Shown here: positions 38,681 through 49,075 of the stretch, piece after piece
Position numbering within the stretch: position 1 is the stretch's first letter
Layout of the letters: each line of letters opens with the position of its first letter
NCBI RefSeq assembly: GCF_020042665.1
Contig: NZ_CP083376.1
Span: 186,001 to 250,000 of the forward strand
DNA: 64,000 bases
DNA from: Pseudoxanthomonas sp. X-1
GTDB taxonomy: Bacteria > Pseudomonadota > Gammaproteobacteria > Xanthomonadales > Xanthomonadaceae
Reading direction: 5' to 3'
Position numbers and translations under genes: made by a program
The notes under the pieces: model-generated
Told to the model about the DNA's origin: nothing
Databases searched by the model: none
The model's input: the letters and a program-made list of their open reading frames with translations, nothing else

Positions 38681-39092
38681 GGCCTGGCTCGGACGCGGTG
38701 GGTTCAACGGCGGCGGGTTCGACGTGCGCCTGCGGCGCGGACGCGGCGGCCACGTCGGCGGCGGTGTCCGCGCCCGCTGCGGCGCCTTGCTCGGCGCCGG
38801 TGTCCTTCACCGCGGTGCGCAGTTCGTCGAACTGCTGCTGGGCCTGGGCGCCGCCGCGGCGTGCCTGTTCCTCGGTACGGCGCAGGGCCTCCTGGGCCTC
38901 GTGCAGATTGCGCTTGAGCTCCTCGGCGGCCAGCTCGCGCTCCAGCTCCTGCTTGACCGAATCCCACTGGTTGCGCGCCCGGCGCACCCACAGCCCCGCG
39001 AAGCGGGCCGCCTTGGGCAGGCGCTCGGGGCCGAGCACCACCAGCGCGACCACGGCGATGACGATGAGTTCGGGGAAGCCGATCTCGAACAT
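38661..39092 (-). CDS. tatB: TatB, twin-arginine translocase subunit
   Basis: The 143-residue protein starts MFEIGFPELIVIAVVALVVLGPERLP, the TatB transmembrane helix with the conserved Glu near residue 8. An amphipathic helix and a long charged, Ala-rich tail follow. It overlaps tatC by 20 bp and follows tatA by 63 bp, giving a tatABC operon. Confidence 0.95.
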   Translation of the reverse strand: MFEIGFPELIVIAVVALVVLGPERLPKAARFAGLWVRRARNQWDSVKQELERELAAEELKRNLHEAQEALRRTEEQARRGGAQAQQQFDELRTAVKDTGAEQGAAAGADTAADVAAASAPQAHVEPAAVEPTASEPGHERPRA

Positions 39093-39155
39093 GACGGCGC
39101 CTTGGGCCTCAGCCGGGCCGGCGCGGGCAGGGTGCCACCACGACAGCGCCTGCGG

Positions 39156-39392
39156 TCAGCGGGCGTCGCCGCTGCGTTCGCGCTCGCGCTCCTTGGCGGC
39201 GGCCTCGTCGGCGCCACGCGCCTCGTCGGACAGGCGCGCGACCGGCTTGTCCTCGTCGTCGCGCATGCCCTTCTTGAATTCCTTCACCGCGCTGCCCAGG
39301 TCCTTGGCGCCGCTGGTCAGGCGCTTGGTGCCGAACACCAGCAGCACGATGGCCAACACGATGATCCAGTGCCAGATGCTCAAACCGCCCAT
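39156..39392 (-). CDS. tatA: TatA, twin-arginine translocase pore subunit
   Basis: The 78-residue protein starts [21 protein letters not shown] followed by [21 protein letters not shown], the TatA helix, hinge and amphipathic helix, then a charged tail. Longer in-frame starts precede the conserved MGG and are rejected. It is the first gene of tatABC. Confidence 0.95.
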   Translation of the reverse strand: MGGLSIWHWIIVLAIVLLVFGTKRLTSGAKDLGSAVKEFKKGMRDDEDKPVARLSDEARGADEAAAKERERERSGDAR

Positions 39393-39498
39393 GTCGGACC
39401 CGCCGGGAAGAAGTGGACGGTCAGGATAGCCTACGCGGCGCGCGCTTGTGCTGACCACGGCGACCGCAAGCCGGCGGCCGCGCGACGGCCAGGGGCGT

Positions 39499-40410
39499 TC
39501 AGTTCAGCTGTTCGGTGCGGATTTCACCTTCGCCCACCGGCTGGAAGCCCTGCTGCGGCGCCGGCTGCGGCTGCGCGGGCTGCGCCTGCGCCGGCTGGCC
39601 GGCGCCGATCGGCGCGGTCTGTGCCTCGGGATAGGCCGGCGCGGCCGGCGGCGCGCTGGGCGTGCCGGTGGTGACCACCGGACGGGCGTCGCCGCCACGT
39701 GCGGCGCGCGCGGCAGCGGTGGCTTCCTCGAGTTCATCGCGGAAGGCCACCACCTGCGACGAGGGCCGGCCGGCGCGCGCCTCGAAGATCGCCCGGGGCG
39801 TGGCGCCCGCGCCGTAGGCGGCCACGTTGGCGTCGTTGTCGATGGACAGCACGGCGCCGTCCAGGGCGATGCCGGCGAACAGGCCGCGCGCGCGCGACCA
39901 CGACCAGATCTCGGCCTTGAGCTGGCCGTCGGTGGCGGCCGACGCGTTGCGTCCTACCGGGCCGGCGGCCACGCCGGCATCGGCGCCCAGGGTCACCTTG
40001 CCGTTGACGATGTTGTTGAGCGAGCGGTCGTTGCGGAACACCAGCACGATGTCCGAGGACTGCACGCCGGCCTGGAAGCCGACGCTGCCGCCGGTGAGCT
40101 TGACGAACACCGGCTGCGACCAGGTGCCGTCGGGGTTCTTCACCGACATCAGGCCGTGGCCGCTGCGCCCGCCGAACACCAGGCCGACCTTGAGCGAGTC
40201 GGGGATGACGATGATCGCCTTGCCCTCGTCCAGCAGTTTGTCGGGGATGGATTCCTCGGGGATGCGCTGGATGTCGGCCAGCACGCGCGTGGCGTTGGTG
40301 GCGCGATCGTCCTGCTCGGTGCCGGCGAAGGCCTGCGTGGCGGCCAGGCTGGCCAGCAGCAGCACGCCCAGGCGGGCAAGGCGACGCGGCGTGGAACGGG
40401 ACAGGGGCAT
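39499..40410 (-). CDS. SYLF-domain (YSC84-like) lipid-binding protein
   Basis: A 303-residue exported protein with a signal peptide ([16 protein letters not shown]). The SYLF/YSC84 domain covers about 35-220 ([49 protein letters not shown]-type and [20 protein letters not shown]). A Pro/Gln/Ala-rich C-terminal tail of about 60 residues follows and is probably disordered. Eukaryotic SYLF proteins bind phosphoinositides; the bacterial role is unclear. It lies downstream of tatA in the opposite coupling sense, so it is probably a separate unit. Confidence 0.9.
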   Translation of the reverse strand: MPLSRSTPRRLARLGVLLLASLAATQAFAGTEQDDRATNATRVLADIQRIPEESIPDKLLDEGKAIIVIPDSLKVGLVFGGRSGHGLMSVKNPDGTWSQPVFVKLTGGSVGFQAGVQSSDIVLVFRNDRSLNNIVNGKVTLGADAGVAAGPVGRNASAATDGQLKAEIWSWSRARGLFAGIALDGAVLSIDNDANVAAYGAGATPRAIFEARAGRPSSQVVAFRDELEEATAAARAARGGDARPVVTTGTPSAPPAAPAYPEAQTAPIGAGQPAQAQPAQPQPAPQQGFQPVGEGEIRTEQLN

Positions 40411-40539
40411 GCGGGAGGCTCCGGGGAAAGTGGCGGGACAACGCAGCGCGCGCCGACGATGCCATCGGCCGCCATGCAACGCCGCGAGCCTAGTGAGCGG
40501 CGAGTGAATCGGCCATGAGCCCGCGCGGCATCTGTCATC

Positions 40540-41568
40540 ATGCCGCGCATGTCCGACGCTCCCTCCGCCGCGGCCATGGGCCAGGCTGCTTCCTCTCCCG
40601 CCTCCGCCGTCGCCGGCACGCTGGTGCTGGCCAATCTGGGCACACCGACCGCGCCGACCGCGCCGGCGGTGCGCCGCTACCTGGCCGAGTTCCTCAGCGA
40701 CCCGCGCGTGGTCGCGATTCCGCGCTGGCTGTGGCAGCCGCTGCTGCGCGGGGTGATCCTGCCGCTGCGCGGACCCAAGTCGGCGGAGAAGTACGCCAAG
40801 GTCTGGCTGGAGGGCGGCTCGCCGCTGGCCGTGTACACCACCGGCCTGGCCGCGCAGGTGCAGGCCCTGCTGCCGCACTGGCGCGTGCTGCCGGCCATGC
40901 GCTACGGCGAACCCTCGCTGCGCGCGCTGCTGCAGCGGCTCCGGGACGAGGGCGGGCTGGTGCGGATGCTGCCGCTTTATCCGCAGTACTCGACCACGAC
41001 CACCGCCTCGATGCAGGACGCGGCGCGCGCGGTGCACCCATCGGCGCCGGACGCGCGCCTGCAGTGGGTCGAGGACTATTCGGACGACCCGGACTGGATC
41101 GCCGCGGTCGCCGCGTCGATCGCGCAATGGCGCGCCCAGCATGGCGCTGGCGCGCACCTGCTGTTCTCCTTCCACGGCCTGCCCCAGCGCGTGGCCGACG
41201 GCGGCGATCCCTATCCGCAGCGCTGCGAGCGCAGCGCCGCGCTGATCGCCCAGGCGCTGGGCCTGGGCGAGGGCGAGTGGACGCTGACCTACCAGTCGCG
41301 CTTCGGCGCCGAACGCTGGCTGGAGCCGGCGACCGACGCCGAGCTGGCCGCCCTGGCCGCGCGCGGGGTGACCCAGGTCGACGTGGTCTGCCCGGGCTTC
41401 GCCGTGGACTGCCTGGAGACGCTGGAGGAGGTGGGCATGCAGTTCGCCGAGGGCTTCGCCCACGCCGGCGGCACGCTGCGCTACATCCCCTGCCTCAACG
41501 ACGCGCCCGCCCATGCGCGCGCGCTGGTGGCGATGCTGGAGCGCCAGTTCGGGCCGATGCGGGCATGA
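40540..41568 (+). CDS. hemH: Ferrochelatase
   Basis: The 342-residue protein shows the HemH pattern: [78 protein letters not shown] with the catalytic His, and [13 protein letters not shown] with [16 protein letters not shown]. It inserts iron into protoporphyrin IX in the last step of haem synthesis. An alternative ATG nine bases later (MSDAPSAAA) is equally plausible. Its stop overlaps the next gene by 4 bp. Confidence 0.96.
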   Translation: MPRMSDAPSAAAMGQAASSPASAVAGTLVLANLGTPTAPTAPAVRRYLAEFLSDPRVVAIPRWLWQPLLRGVILPLRGPKSAEKYAKVWLEGGSPLAVYTTGLAAQVQALLPHWRVLPAMRYGEPSLRALLQRLRDEGGLVRMLPLYPQYSTTTTASMQDAARAVHPSAPDARLQWVEDYSDDPDWIAAVAASIAQWRAQHGAGAHLLFSFHGLPQRVADGGDPYPQRCERSAALIAQALGLGEGEWTLTYQSRFGAERWLEPATDAELAALAARGVTQVDVVCPGFAVDCLETLEEVGMQFAEGFAHAGGTLRYIPCLNDAPAHARALVAMLERQFGPMRA

Positions 41569-42422
41569 GCCTGCGCCCGGTCACGGTGCCGACCCAGGTC
41601 GGCGCGCTGGCCGCGCTGCGCGGCGGCGATCCGCACGGGCCCAAGGTCATCGCCCTGCACGGCTGGCTGGACAACGCGGCCAGCTGGCTGCCGTTGTTCG
41701 AGCATCTGCCGCAGCCGCTGGACGTGCTGGCGCTGGACCTGCCCGGGCACGGTCACAGTCCGCACCTGCCGCCGGGTGTGGAGTATTCGCCGTTCGTGGC
41801 GATCAACGCGGTGCTCGACGCGGCCGATGCGCTCGGCTGGACGCGCTTCGCGCTGCTCGGGCATTCGATGGGGGCCGGGATCTCGAGCCTGATTGCCGCG
41901 GCTTGCCCGCGGCGCGTGCGCGCGCTGGTGTGCATCGAGGCGCTGGGCGGCCTGGCCGAGGACGCGGCCGAGGCCGGCGGCCGCCTGCGCGATGCCATCG
42001 AGCGGGCGCGCCAGCCCGCGCGACGGCCGCTGCGCGTGTTCGCATCGCTGGACGCGCCGGTGCGTGCGCGCATGCAGGCCAACGGCCTGAGCCAGGCCAG
42101 CGCGGCCCTGCTGGTCGAGCGCGGCGTGCGCGCGGTCGACGCCGGCTGGGTCTGGAGCAGTGATCCGCGCCTGATGCTGCCCTCGCTGTACCGCGCCACG
42201 CATGCCCAGGTCGATGCCATCGTCGAATCGATCGACTGCCCGGCGCGGGTGATCCTGGCCACGCCCGCCCAGCCCTACTTCCCTGAGCCGATCCGCAGCC
42301 AGCGCGCCGCGCGCCTGCGCCACGGCCAGACCTTCGTGCTGCCTGGCCACCACCACGTGCACATGGACGACCCCGCCGCCGTGGCCGCGCTGATCGGCAA
42401 CGCGCTCGGCAGCAACGACTGA
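41565..42422 (+). CDS. Alpha/beta-hydrolase fold protein
   Basis: The 285-residue protein has the fold signatures [16 protein letters not shown] (oxyanion HG), LDLPGHGHS and the nucleophile elbow LLGHSMGAG, with a late His in PGHHHVHMD. It resembles serine hydrolases of the SERHL type. It is translationally coupled to hemH through ATGA, a common arrangement in this group. The substrate is unknown. Confidence 0.92.
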   Translation: MSLRPVTVPTQVGALAALRGGDPHGPKVIALHGWLDNAASWLPLFEHLPQPLDVLALDLPGHGHSPHLPPGVEYSPFVAINAVLDAADALGWTRFALLGHSMGAGISSLIAAACPRRVRALVCIEALGGLAEDAAEAGGRLRDAIERARQPARRPLRVFASLDAPVRARMQANGLSQASAALLVERGVRAVDAGWVWSSDPRLMLPSLYRATHAQVDAIVESIDCPARVILATPAQPYFPEPIRSQRAARLRHGQTFVLPGHHHVHMDDPAAVAALIGNALGSND

Positions 42423-42429
42423 CCGCTGT

Positions 42430-42451
42430 GGGAGCCGCCATGGCGGCTCCC
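42430..42451. terminator. 22-bp perfect palindrome between convergent genes
   Basis: GGGAGCCGCC ATGGCGGCTCCC pairs end to end without a loop. An outer CTGTGGG/CCCACAG pair (42426 and 42473) surrounds it. It shares sequence with the ends of the REP element at 37821. Its position between the hydrolase stop and the opposing YgjP-like gene suits a bidirectional transcript end, though no T-run follows. Confidence 0.55.
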
Positions 42452-42491
42452 AGCCAGCTCCAGCCGGCTCCACCCACAGGTGCCTGTTGCT

Positions 42492-43283
42492 TCAGGGCTG
42501 CAGCAGCGCGCGCAGCTGCGCCTTGAGGGCGCGGCCTTCTTCGTGGAAGTAGGCGCGTTCGGCGCGCCAGTCGGGGAAGCGGCGTTCGACCTCGTTCCAG
42601 AACGCCTGGGAGTGGTTGGCCTGGGCCAGGTGGCACAGCTCGTGGACCAGCACGTATTCGAACGCGCTCGGCCGGGCCAGCACCAGCGACAGGTCCAGCG
42701 CCATCGTGCCGTCCGGACTCAGCGAGCCCCATTGCGAGGACATGATCTTCAGCCGCAGCCGCGACGGCGCGCGCGGCAGGCCGGGCAGGTGGCGCGGCAT
42801 CCAGCGCGCCACGTCGCTGCGCGCCTGGGCCTCGTAGAACTCGCGCAGCGCGCGCGCCAGGGTGGCCTGCGAGCCGCGCGCCGGCCACTGCACGTGCAGG
42901 CCGTCGTCCTCCAGCGCCAGGCGCGCGTAGCGGCCGGGCTGCCAGTGCAAAGGAATCAGCGCGCCGCGCAGCGGCAGGTGCGTGCTCTGGCCCGGCTGCA
43001 GCGGCTGCACTTCGCAGGCCTGCACGCTGCGGGCCAGTTGGTCGTAGAGCCAGTCGCGGTGCAGGGCGAGGAAGCGATCGCCGGCGACCAGACTGGCGCG
43101 CATCGGCAGGGTCAGGCGCGCCCCGCGCTCGTCCACGCTCAGGCGGATGCGGCGGGCGCGCGGGTCGCGCACGCGCTGGATCTGGATCGGGGCGCCGCCG
43201 TCGGCCGCGGGGAACAGCACGGTGTCCCGCTCGACCGTGCGGGTGGGTTTGGCGATGAGCCGGCGCAGCAACATGCCGGCCAT
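42492..43283 (-). CDS. YgjP-like (DUF45/M48-type) metal-dependent hydrolase
   Basis: The 263-residue protein carries VLVHELCHLAQANHSQAFW, the HExxH zinc site with a downstream His used by SprT/WLM-like YgjP proteins. It also has the family segment RLRLKIMSSQWGSLSPDGTMALDLSL. No signal peptide is present, so it is cytoplasmic. The family is often annotated as metal-dependent hydrolase; the substrate is not known. A second ATG nine bases later is possible. Confidence 0.92.
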   Translation of the reverse strand: MAGMLLRRLIAKPTRTVERDTVLFPAADGGAPIQIQRVRDPRARRIRLSVDERGARLTLPMRASLVAGDRFLALHRDWLYDQLARSVQACEVQPLQPGQSTHLPLRGALIPLHWQPGRYARLALEDDGLHVQWPARGSQATLARALREFYEAQARSDVARWMPRHLPGLPRAPSRLRLKIMSSQWGSLSPDGTMALDLSLVLARPSAFEYVLVHELCHLAQANHSQAFWNEVERRFPDWRAERAYFHEEGRALKAQLRALLQP

Positions 43284-43337
43284 TGTACGGACGCGTGCGG
43301 CGCGCGTTTGACGGTCCGGCGACAGCCCGCGGCGCGG

Positions 43338-44237
43338 TTACTCCACCTTGCTGAGCTTCAGGGCGCCTTCGAGGATGAAGAACAGCCGCCGCACCTCGGC
43401 GCTCATCAGCGCGAAGCGCGCGTCCAGTTCGGCGCGCATGTCCTCGATGTTGTCCTCCAGCTGGTCGACCGCGCCATCGAGGAACTTGAGCTTGCGGATG
43501 ATCAGGTCCTCGCCCAGGACGAAGGACACGTGGTCGTCCAGGTTGAGCGCGAGCTTGGTGACCTGCTTGCCGGCTTCCAGGTGCTTGTCGACCTCTTCGC
43601 TGCGCAGCTCCTGCTTCTGACACTTCACCACCGCGCCGCCGTCGATGGGATCCTTCATCTCGCATTCCTCGCCGAGGCTCAGCCCCTCGGGCAGGGGCTC
43701 GCCGGCGATCCAGCCGGTGAGGATCGAACGCGGCGCGATCTCGGCGTTGACCGGCATGGCCGGGAAGCTGCCCATCACCCCGCGCAGCTCGGACACCACG
43801 TTCTCGGCGCTCTTGCGCGAGGAGGCGTCCACGGCGATGAAGCCCGAGCGCGCGTCGATCAGCGCATCGGTGCGCGAGGGTTTGACGAAGGCGCGCGGCA
43901 GCAGCTCGTGCAGCAGGTCGTCCTTGAGCCGCTTGCGGGTCTTGCCGCCGGGGCGGCGCCCTTCCTTGGCCTCGATCTCGTCCAGCTTGCGCGCCAGCAG
44001 GTCGTTGACCACCGCGCCGGGCAGCAGCTTGTCCTCGCCGCCGACGCTGACCCAGATCGCGTCGTCGGCGCGATGGGTGGCGACCTCCTCGGAGCGGCCG
44101 AACGGATTGATGAAGCCGCGCGAGTTCATCTCCAGCGGGCCGACCGGCTTGAGCGGCGCCTGCGCGACCTGGGCGTCGAGTTCGGAGAAATCCAGCGAGG
44201 TGGGGAAGCGGAACAGGGTGAGATTGCGGAAGAACAT
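43338..44237 (-). CDS. rdgC: RdgC, recombination-associated DNA-binding protein
   Basis: The 299-residue protein matches RdgC along its length: MFFRNLTLFRFPT at the start, FINPFGR, LLPGAVVNDLLARKLDEIEAKEGRRPGGKTRKRLKDDL and a C-terminal LEDNIEDMRAELDARFALMSAEVRRLF. RdgC forms a DNA-encircling dimer and restrains RecA. It is monocistronic. Confidence 0.96.
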   Translation of the reverse strand: MFFRNLTLFRFPTSLDFSELDAQVAQAPLKPVGPLEMNSRGFINPFGRSEEVATHRADDAIWVSVGGEDKLLPGAVVNDLLARKLDEIEAKEGRRPGGKTRKRLKDDLLHELLPRAFVKPSRTDALIDARSGFIAVDASSRKSAENVVSELRGVMGSFPAMPVNAEIAPRSILTGWIAGEPLPEGLSLGEECEMKDPIDGGAVVKCQKQELRSEEVDKHLEAGKQVTKLALNLDDHVSFVLGEDLIIRKLKFLDGAVDQLEDNIEDMRAELDARFALMSAEVRRLFFILEGALKLSKVE

Positions 44238-44395
44238 GCAGGGGACCGTGTGGAGCGCGCGGCGCGCTGGAAGCGGCGGACGGCGCGGCGAAGGAGATCG
44301 TGGATTATGGCGGCTGCGGCCGGCGCCGACAGCCTTGACAGGCCGGCGCGGCGGCGGTGCCGGAACCGGGCGCTGCCGGTGACGGGCGACAGGCC

Positions 44396-45091
44396 CTAGG
44401 GCGCGGCACCGACCAGCTGCACCGCGTCGATCGAACCGGTCGGCGCGCCGGGCGTCACGCTCAGGCGCACGGCGCGGGTGCGGTAGGGCGTGGGCGCGAA
44501 GCGCGCCTGGAACCAGGTGACCTGCTGGGCGTCGCGCGGGGCGCGGTCCGGGCCGTTCCAGACCATGTGGCGCGCGCCGGTCTCGTCGATCAGTTCGATC
44601 CGGCGCAGGCGGCCGGGCAGGCCGACCTGGCGCACGCGGACCGCGCTGGCCGACACCGCCTTGTCATAGCGCAGCTCCAGCCATTCCGGCGCGCGGCGCT
44701 TGCCCGCGGCCTGCTCCGGCGCCCAGCCCTTCTCGGGGTAGCGCACGCTTTCCGCATCGGGCGCGCCGGTGGCCGCCTCGGGCGTCCAGCGCTCGTCCTG
44801 GCCGGCCAGCGCGGTGGCATAGGTCGAACTGGCCGTGGCGCTGGTGGCCCACTGGCCGGCCGGATCGTCCAGGTACTGCTGGCCGGCGCGGGCCTGCTCG
44901 ATCTTGGCCTGGCGCTGGGCCGCCTGGCGCGGCGTCATCACCGGTGGGGCCGGGGTCGCCGCGGGCGCGGAGGTCTCGGCGTTCGCGGCCACGGGCGCGT
45001 CGGCGCCGGCGCGCGCGCAGCCGGCGAGCACGGTCAGTGCCGACAGCGCCACCGTCAATCGAGGTCCATGGGGCAATCCGCGTACCGCCAT
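44396..45091 (-). CDS. Lipoprotein with F5/8-type C (discoidin-like) domain
   Basis: A 231-residue predicted lipoprotein (VLAGCARA, Cys at residue 25). After a Pro/Ala-rich linker there is a discoidin-like beta-sandwich (about 85-231): SATASSTYATALAGQDERWTPEAATGAPDA, EWLELRYDKAVSASAVRVRQVG and FAPTPYRTRAVRLSVTP. Such domains bind glycans or membranes. Its ATG overlaps the ttcA stop by one base, so it is coupled to that gene. No catalytic domain is visible. Confidence 0.85.
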   Translation of the reverse strand: MAVRGLPHGPRLTVALSALTVLAGCARAGADAPVAANAETSAPAATPAPPVMTPRQAAQRQAKIEQARAGQQYLDDPAGQWATSATASSTYATALAGQDERWTPEAATGAPDAESVRYPEKGWAPEQAAGKRRAPEWLELRYDKAVSASAVRVRQVGLPGRLRRIELIDETGARHMVWNGPDRAPRDAQQVTWFQARFAPTPYRTRAVRLSVTPGAPTGSIDAVQLVGAAP

Positions 45092-45993
45092 CAGTCCAGC
45101 CCGGGAGTCTCGCCGCGCAGCCAGGCGTGGGCATCGGGCTGCACCGCGCCTTCGGCACGGCCCAGGGCGGCGAAGTCGAACAGCTTGGCATCGGCCAGCT
45201 GCGAGGGCCGGATGTCGCCCATGGCGCGCGCGATCTGCTCGATCCGGCCCGGGTGCTCCTTCTCCCAGGCCTTGAGCAGGTTGCCGACCTGGCGACGCTG
45301 CAGGTTCTCCTGGCTGCCGCACAGGTTGCAGGGAATGATCGGGAACGCCTTGGCCTGCGAGTATTCGACGATGTCGGCCTCGCGCACATAGGCCAGCGGG
45401 CGGATCACCACATGGCGGCCGTCGTCGGACAGCAGCTTGGGCGGCATGCCCGAGAGCTTGGCGTGGTGGAACAGGTTCATGAAGAACGTGGCCACCATGT
45501 CGTCGCGGTGGTGGCCCAGGGCGATCTTGGTGAAGCCGTGCTCGGCGGCGTAGGCGTAGAGCGCGCCGCGGCGCATGCGCGAACACAGCGAGCACAGGGT
45601 CTTGCCCTCGGGCACCACGCGCGTGACCACCGAGTAGGTGTCCTGCTCGATGATGTGGAACGGCACGCCCAGGCCTTCCAGGTAGGCGGGAAGCACATGC
45701 TCGGGGAAGCCCGGCTGCTTCTGGTCCAGGTTGACCGCGACCAGCTCGAACGGCACCGGCGCCTTGCGCTGCAGCTGCAGCAGGATGTCCAGCAGGGTGT
45801 AGCTGTCCTTGCCGCCGGACAGGCACACCATCACCTTGTCGCCGGCCTCGATCATCCCGTAGTCGGCGATGGCCTGGCCGACCTGGCGGCGCAGGCGCTT
45901 GGCCAGCTTGGTCTGCTCGCGACGCGCGCGCGCCTGCGCGCCGGCCGGCGGCGGCGCGCTGTCGATCAGCTGCAGGGGCAGGGGCGTGGACAT
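45091..45993 (-). CDS. ttcA: TtcA, tRNA 2-thiocytidine synthetase
   Basis: The 300-residue protein has the PP-loop [20 protein letters not shown] and a later PCNLCGSQE. The Cys pairs and PP-loop are those of TtcA, which carries an iron-sulfur cluster and makes 2-thiocytidine at tRNA position 32. I chose the ATG at 45993 ([11 protein letters not shown]). It is followed by the discoidin-like lipoprotein with a 1-bp overlap. Confidence 0.95.
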   Translation of the reverse strand: MSTPLPLQLIDSAPPPAGAQARARREQTKLAKRLRRQVGQAIADYGMIEAGDKVMVCLSGGKDSYTLLDILLQLQRKAPVPFELVAVNLDQKQPGFPEHVLPAYLEGLGVPFHIIEQDTYSVVTRVVPEGKTLCSLCSRMRRGALYAYAAEHGFTKIALGHHRDDMVATFFMNLFHHAKLSGMPPKLLSDDGRHVVIRPLAYVREADIVEYSQAKAFPIIPCNLCGSQENLQRRQVGNLLKAWEKEHPGRIEQIARAMGDIRPSQLADAKLFDFAALGRAEGAVQPDAHAWLRGETPGLD

Positions 45994-46107
45994 GGGGGGC
46001 GTGCATTCTAGCCGGCCGCCGACCTTCCTGCCCCGCGCGGGCCTCCGGGGACGGCGAGGCCGCAGCCGCGCGCACCGTCTGCTGCGGTCTTTGCGTATGC
46101 TGGGCGG

Positions 46108-46314
46108 GTGCACCAGGGGCTCACCAGCGATACGGTCACCCGGCTTGCCGCGCTGCGGCGGGAACATCGCGATCTGGACGATCAGATCAGCCGCGGCATC
46201 GCCGACCTGCAGGCCGACGAGCTGGCGATCAAGCGCCTGAAGAAGCGCAAGCTGTGGCTGAAGGACTGCATCGCCCGCCTGGAAAGCGCCCTGATTCCCG
46301 ACGAGCCGGCCTGA
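46108..46314 (+). CDS. DUF465 (YdcH-like) small coiled-coil protein
   Basis: The 68-residue protein is a charged helical hairpin ([47 protein letters not shown]), characteristic of YdcH/DUF465. The start is GTG; the ATG at 46097 is out of frame. The function is unknown. Confidence 0.85.
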   Translation: MHQGLTSDTVTRLAALRREHRDLDDQISRGIADLQADELAIKRLKKRKLWLKDCIARLESALIPDEPA

Positions 46315-46505
46315 GCCACAGCGGCGAGATGTGACCGCCGCGGTCACCGCCCTGGGACCCCCGTCGCAGGACCATGGGCCGGAAACCCCCGTCCCGACAG
46401 GCAGTTGCGTGCGATCGCCGGCGCCAGGGCGGATTGGCGCGATGTTTGCTTGATTCCCGGGTACGGCCCTGCCTTGTCCGGGCGCCTGGTGTTGTTCGTC
46501 CGCCC

Positions 46506-47168
46506 ATGCCTCCGCTCGGCTCCACCGCTTCCGCCATCGCACTCCCGCCCACGGGGGGCGGGCTGCGCGTGGTGCGCCTGGGGCCGGGCCAGACCGGCGC
46601 CCCGCTGCGGCTGATGCGCCAGCGCCTGGCCGCCGAGCAGGGGCGGGAGCCCGAAGCCGACGACCTGCTGGAGGCCAGCGCCACCATCGTGTCGGTCTTC
46701 GCCGGCGATGCGCTGGTGGCGGCCCTGCGCGTGCACGCCACCGATACCCCGCAGCTGCGGCGCGAGCTCGGCCCGCTGCTGCAGCTGGACCGCTTCAGCG
46801 GCGCCTGCGCGCCGGAACACATCGTTGTCGGGTCGCGCCTGCAGGTGCTGGCCGACTTCCGCACCCGCCAGGTCATCGATGCGCTGCTGCGCGACAGCTA
46901 TCGCCTGGCGCGTGATTCCGGCGTGCGTTTCGCGCTGATCGCCTGCGATCCGGCGCTGCATGCGCTGTTCGCCTTCTACGGATTCCGCGAGTACCTGCCG
47001 CCGGCGATCGTGCCCGGCGATGTTGGCCTGCTGCGCATGGCGCTGGTGTGCGAGGACGCCGGCACTTTCGTCAGCTGCGGCTCGCCGCTGGTCGATCTGG
47101 TGCAGCGTCCGCAGCTCGGTCTGTCGGCGCGCGGCTGGCTGGAGCAGGCCTTCCCCGTGCTGGGCTGA
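46506..47168 (+). CDS. GNAT-fold acyltransferase
   Basis: The 220-residue protein has a GNAT core: [19 protein letters not shown], then [59 protein letters not shown]. The last motif resembles both acetyltransferases and the FeeM-like N-acyl amino acid synthases. The latter are common near exosortase systems, which are absent here. The substrate is unknown. Confidence 0.8.
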   Translation: MPPLGSTASAIALPPTGGGLRVVRLGPGQTGAPLRLMRQRLAAEQGREPEADDLLEASATIVSVFAGDALVAALRVHATDTPQLRRELGPLLQLDRFSGACAPEHIVVGSRLQVLADFRTRQVIDALLRDSYRLARDSGVRFALIACDPALHALFAFYGFREYLPPAIVPGDVGLLRMALVCEDAGTFVSCGSPLVDLVQRPQLGLSARGWLEQAFPVLG

Positions 47169-47225
47169 GCGTCGCCGCCGCGGCGGCGCGGGTGCTAAGG
47201 TGCCGCCGCCCACGGAGCGCTGGAT

Positions 47226-47849
47226 GTGGTCGGAAAGCAGGAACTCATCGAGAAGGCACGCAACCCCTGGTGGCAGGCCGCGGCGGCGGTGGCCCTGCTG
47301 GCCCTGGTGATCACCACGGCGCTGGGCGGGTTCGGCGACGCCTCGGGCAAGCCCCACCCGCTGCCGCGCAGCGGCGCGGACACCACGCTGCGCAGCGGGG
47401 CGATGGCGGTGACGCCGCGCCGGACGTGGCTGGCGCACTACCGGCCGGGTGGGCGGGTCGATCCGGCCGACCCGCAGGCGCTGTATCTGGTGCTGGAGGC
47501 CGACATCGAAAATCTCACCGGGCGCAGCGTCAACGGCTACGGTTTCCTGCGCGAGGACGTGGTGCTGGTCGACGCGCGGGGCGAGCCGACCCGGCCCGAC
47601 GTGCTGCAGCTGGCCGATGACCACAGCACCCTGACCGGGCTGCAGCCGCGCCTGCGCCAGCGGGTGGAACTGGTGTGGTCGCTGCCGGCCGGCACGGCCG
47701 TGCCGGCGCAGCCGTTGTTCGGCCTGTTCGCGCGCGACTACGTGGCCAAGGCCTATCTCAACGACCAGGGCGGCTGGATGCAGGGCGCGCCGATGGCGCT
47801 CATGCAGCTGCCGCTGCGCGATCTGCGCGACCGGGTGGTGGCGCCATGA
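47226..47849 (+). CDS. Membrane-anchored protein of an unknown three-gene operon (1)
   Basis: The 207-residue protein begins with a short cytoplasmic segment and a transmembrane helix (about 17-34), followed by an extracytoplasmic beta-rich domain. LYLVLEADIENLTGRSVNGYGFLREDVVLVDARGEPTRPDV recalls DUF4352-type immunoglobulin-like domains. The start is GTG with GGAG 8 bases upstream. It overlaps the next gene by 4 bp. The three genes encode proteins of similar size and layout, so they may form one envelope complex. Confidence 0.75.
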   Translation: MVGKQELIEKARNPWWQAAAAVALLALVITTALGGFGDASGKPHPLPRSGADTTLRSGAMAVTPRRTWLAHYRPGGRVDPADPQALYLVLEADIENLTGRSVNGYGFLREDVVLVDARGEPTRPDVLQLADDHSTLTGLQPRLRQRVELVWSLPAGTAVPAQPLFGLFARDYVAKAYLNDQGGWMQGAPMALMQLPLRDLRDRVVAP

Positions 47850-48460
47850 GCGCGGGGGCCTGGTCGGTGCCGCGCCTGCGCTGGCGGCAGGTGCTGTGGA
47901 TCGCGCTGGCGCTGGCGGCGATCGTGGTGCTGCGCAAGCACCAGTCCAGCTACGAGCAGCGCGATGCGCCGCTGCTGCAGCCGGCGCCGGCGAGCGCCGC
48001 GGTCGGGCGCAACTTCCGGGTCGAGGTCGGCGCGCTCAAGGTGGTCCACGCCTACCTGCTCAACGGCCCGTATCCGGGCGATGAGGCGCGGACCCTGCGC
48101 ACGCCGGGCGTGTGGCTGTCGGTCCTGGCCAAGGTCGAGGCCACCCAGCATCCGGGCATGCTCACCGCGCAGCTGCGCACCCGCGAAGGGCGGGTGTATG
48201 TCGCCACCGGCGCCGAGCGTCCGCGCCTGCCGGCGTTCAACCTGTCCGGGCGCGAACTGGCGCCCGGGCTGCAGGAAGTCGGCGCCTGGTTCTTCGAACT
48301 GCCGCCGGATCAGCTGCAGGGCGCGCATCTGCAGCTGTTCTGGGGCACCAGCCTGCCGGCCGGCGGCGACAGCCTGGTCGATGTCGACCTGGGGCTGGAC
48401 GCGGCGCGCGCGCGGCGCATGCTCGAGGAGGCCAAGCCGGTGCTGGATCTGCGCCAATGA
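47846..48460 (+). CDS. Membrane-anchored protein of an unknown three-gene operon (2)
   Basis: A 204-residue protein with an N-terminal transmembrane helix (VLWIALALAAIVVL) and a periplasmic domain. Its strand-rich core contains NFRVEVGALKVVHAYLL, GVWLSVLAKVEAT and WFFELPPDQLQGAHLQLFWG. ATGA overlap on the upstream side and a 4-bp overlap with the next gene indicate coupled translation. It is not recognised as a named family. Confidence 0.75.
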   Translation: MSAGAWSVPRLRWRQVLWIALALAAIVVLRKHQSSYEQRDAPLLQPAPASAAVGRNFRVEVGALKVVHAYLLNGPYPGDEARTLRTPGVWLSVLAKVEATQHPGMLTAQLRTREGRVYVATGAERPRLPAFNLSGRELAPGLQEVGAWFFELPPDQLQGAHLQLFWGTSLPAGGDSLVDVDLGLDAARARRMLEEAKPVLDLRQ

Positions 48461-49050
48461 ACACGACGATCGCGACGGGCTGGTGGCGGCGCAACGCCGG
48501 CTGGCTGGCCGGCACGCTGGTGCTGGGCGCGCTGGCCCTGTGGCTGCCCTACTGGCAGGCGCGCCAGCGCGATCTCGACCTGCATCCGGACATCCCGGTC
48601 ACCGCCAAGCCCGGGCAGTGGGCGCGCTTCGCCGGCGCGCGCTGGCGGCTGGTCTCGGCCGAGGTGGTCGAACCCGGCGACCGCCGCCTGCGCGGCTGGC
48701 TGCGCAAGGACGCGGTGGTCCTGCTGCTGCGCTACGAGGTGGTGCGCGCCGCGGGCGCCGACGCGGCGCTGTTCGAGACCTGTCGCGGCGCGGTGACCGA
48801 TGCGGCCGGGCGACGCTGGGAGGCGGGTCCCAATGCGCTGCCACGGCTGGCCGGGCCGCGCCTGCCGCCCGGCTGCGGCCACGGCCTGGACGCGAACGGC
48901 GACCAGGTGACCATCGCGCCCGGCCAGCCGCTGCTGTTCCAGCACGCCTTCGTGCTGCCGCGCGCGCAGGACGTGCACGGCCTGCATGCGCGGATCGAGC
49001 TGAGTCCGCTGGCCGGCGTGGCCGGCCGCCATCTCGACGTGCCGCTCTAG
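48457..49050 (+). CDS. Membrane-anchored protein of an unknown three-gene operon (3)
   Basis: A 197-residue protein with a transmembrane helix (about 14-34, WLAGTLVLGALALWLPYW) and a beta-rich periplasmic domain. This has FAGARWRLVSAEVVEP, VVLLLRYEVVRA and two Cys (ETCRGAV, PGCGHG) that could form a disulfide. It is last in the operon and converges on the membrane-protein gene at 49076. The function is unknown. Confidence 0.75.
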   Translation: MNTTIATGWWRRNAGWLAGTLVLGALALWLPYWQARQRDLDLHPDIPVTAKPGQWARFAGARWRLVSAEVVEPGDRRLRGWLRKDAVVLLLRYEVVRAAGADAALFETCRGAVTDAAGRRWEAGPNALPRLAGPRLPPGCGHGLDANGDQVTIAPGQPLLFQHAFVLPRAQDVHGLHARIELSPLAGVAGRHLDVPL

Positions 49051-49075
49051 GACGTGCCGCTCCAGGGGCCGGGCG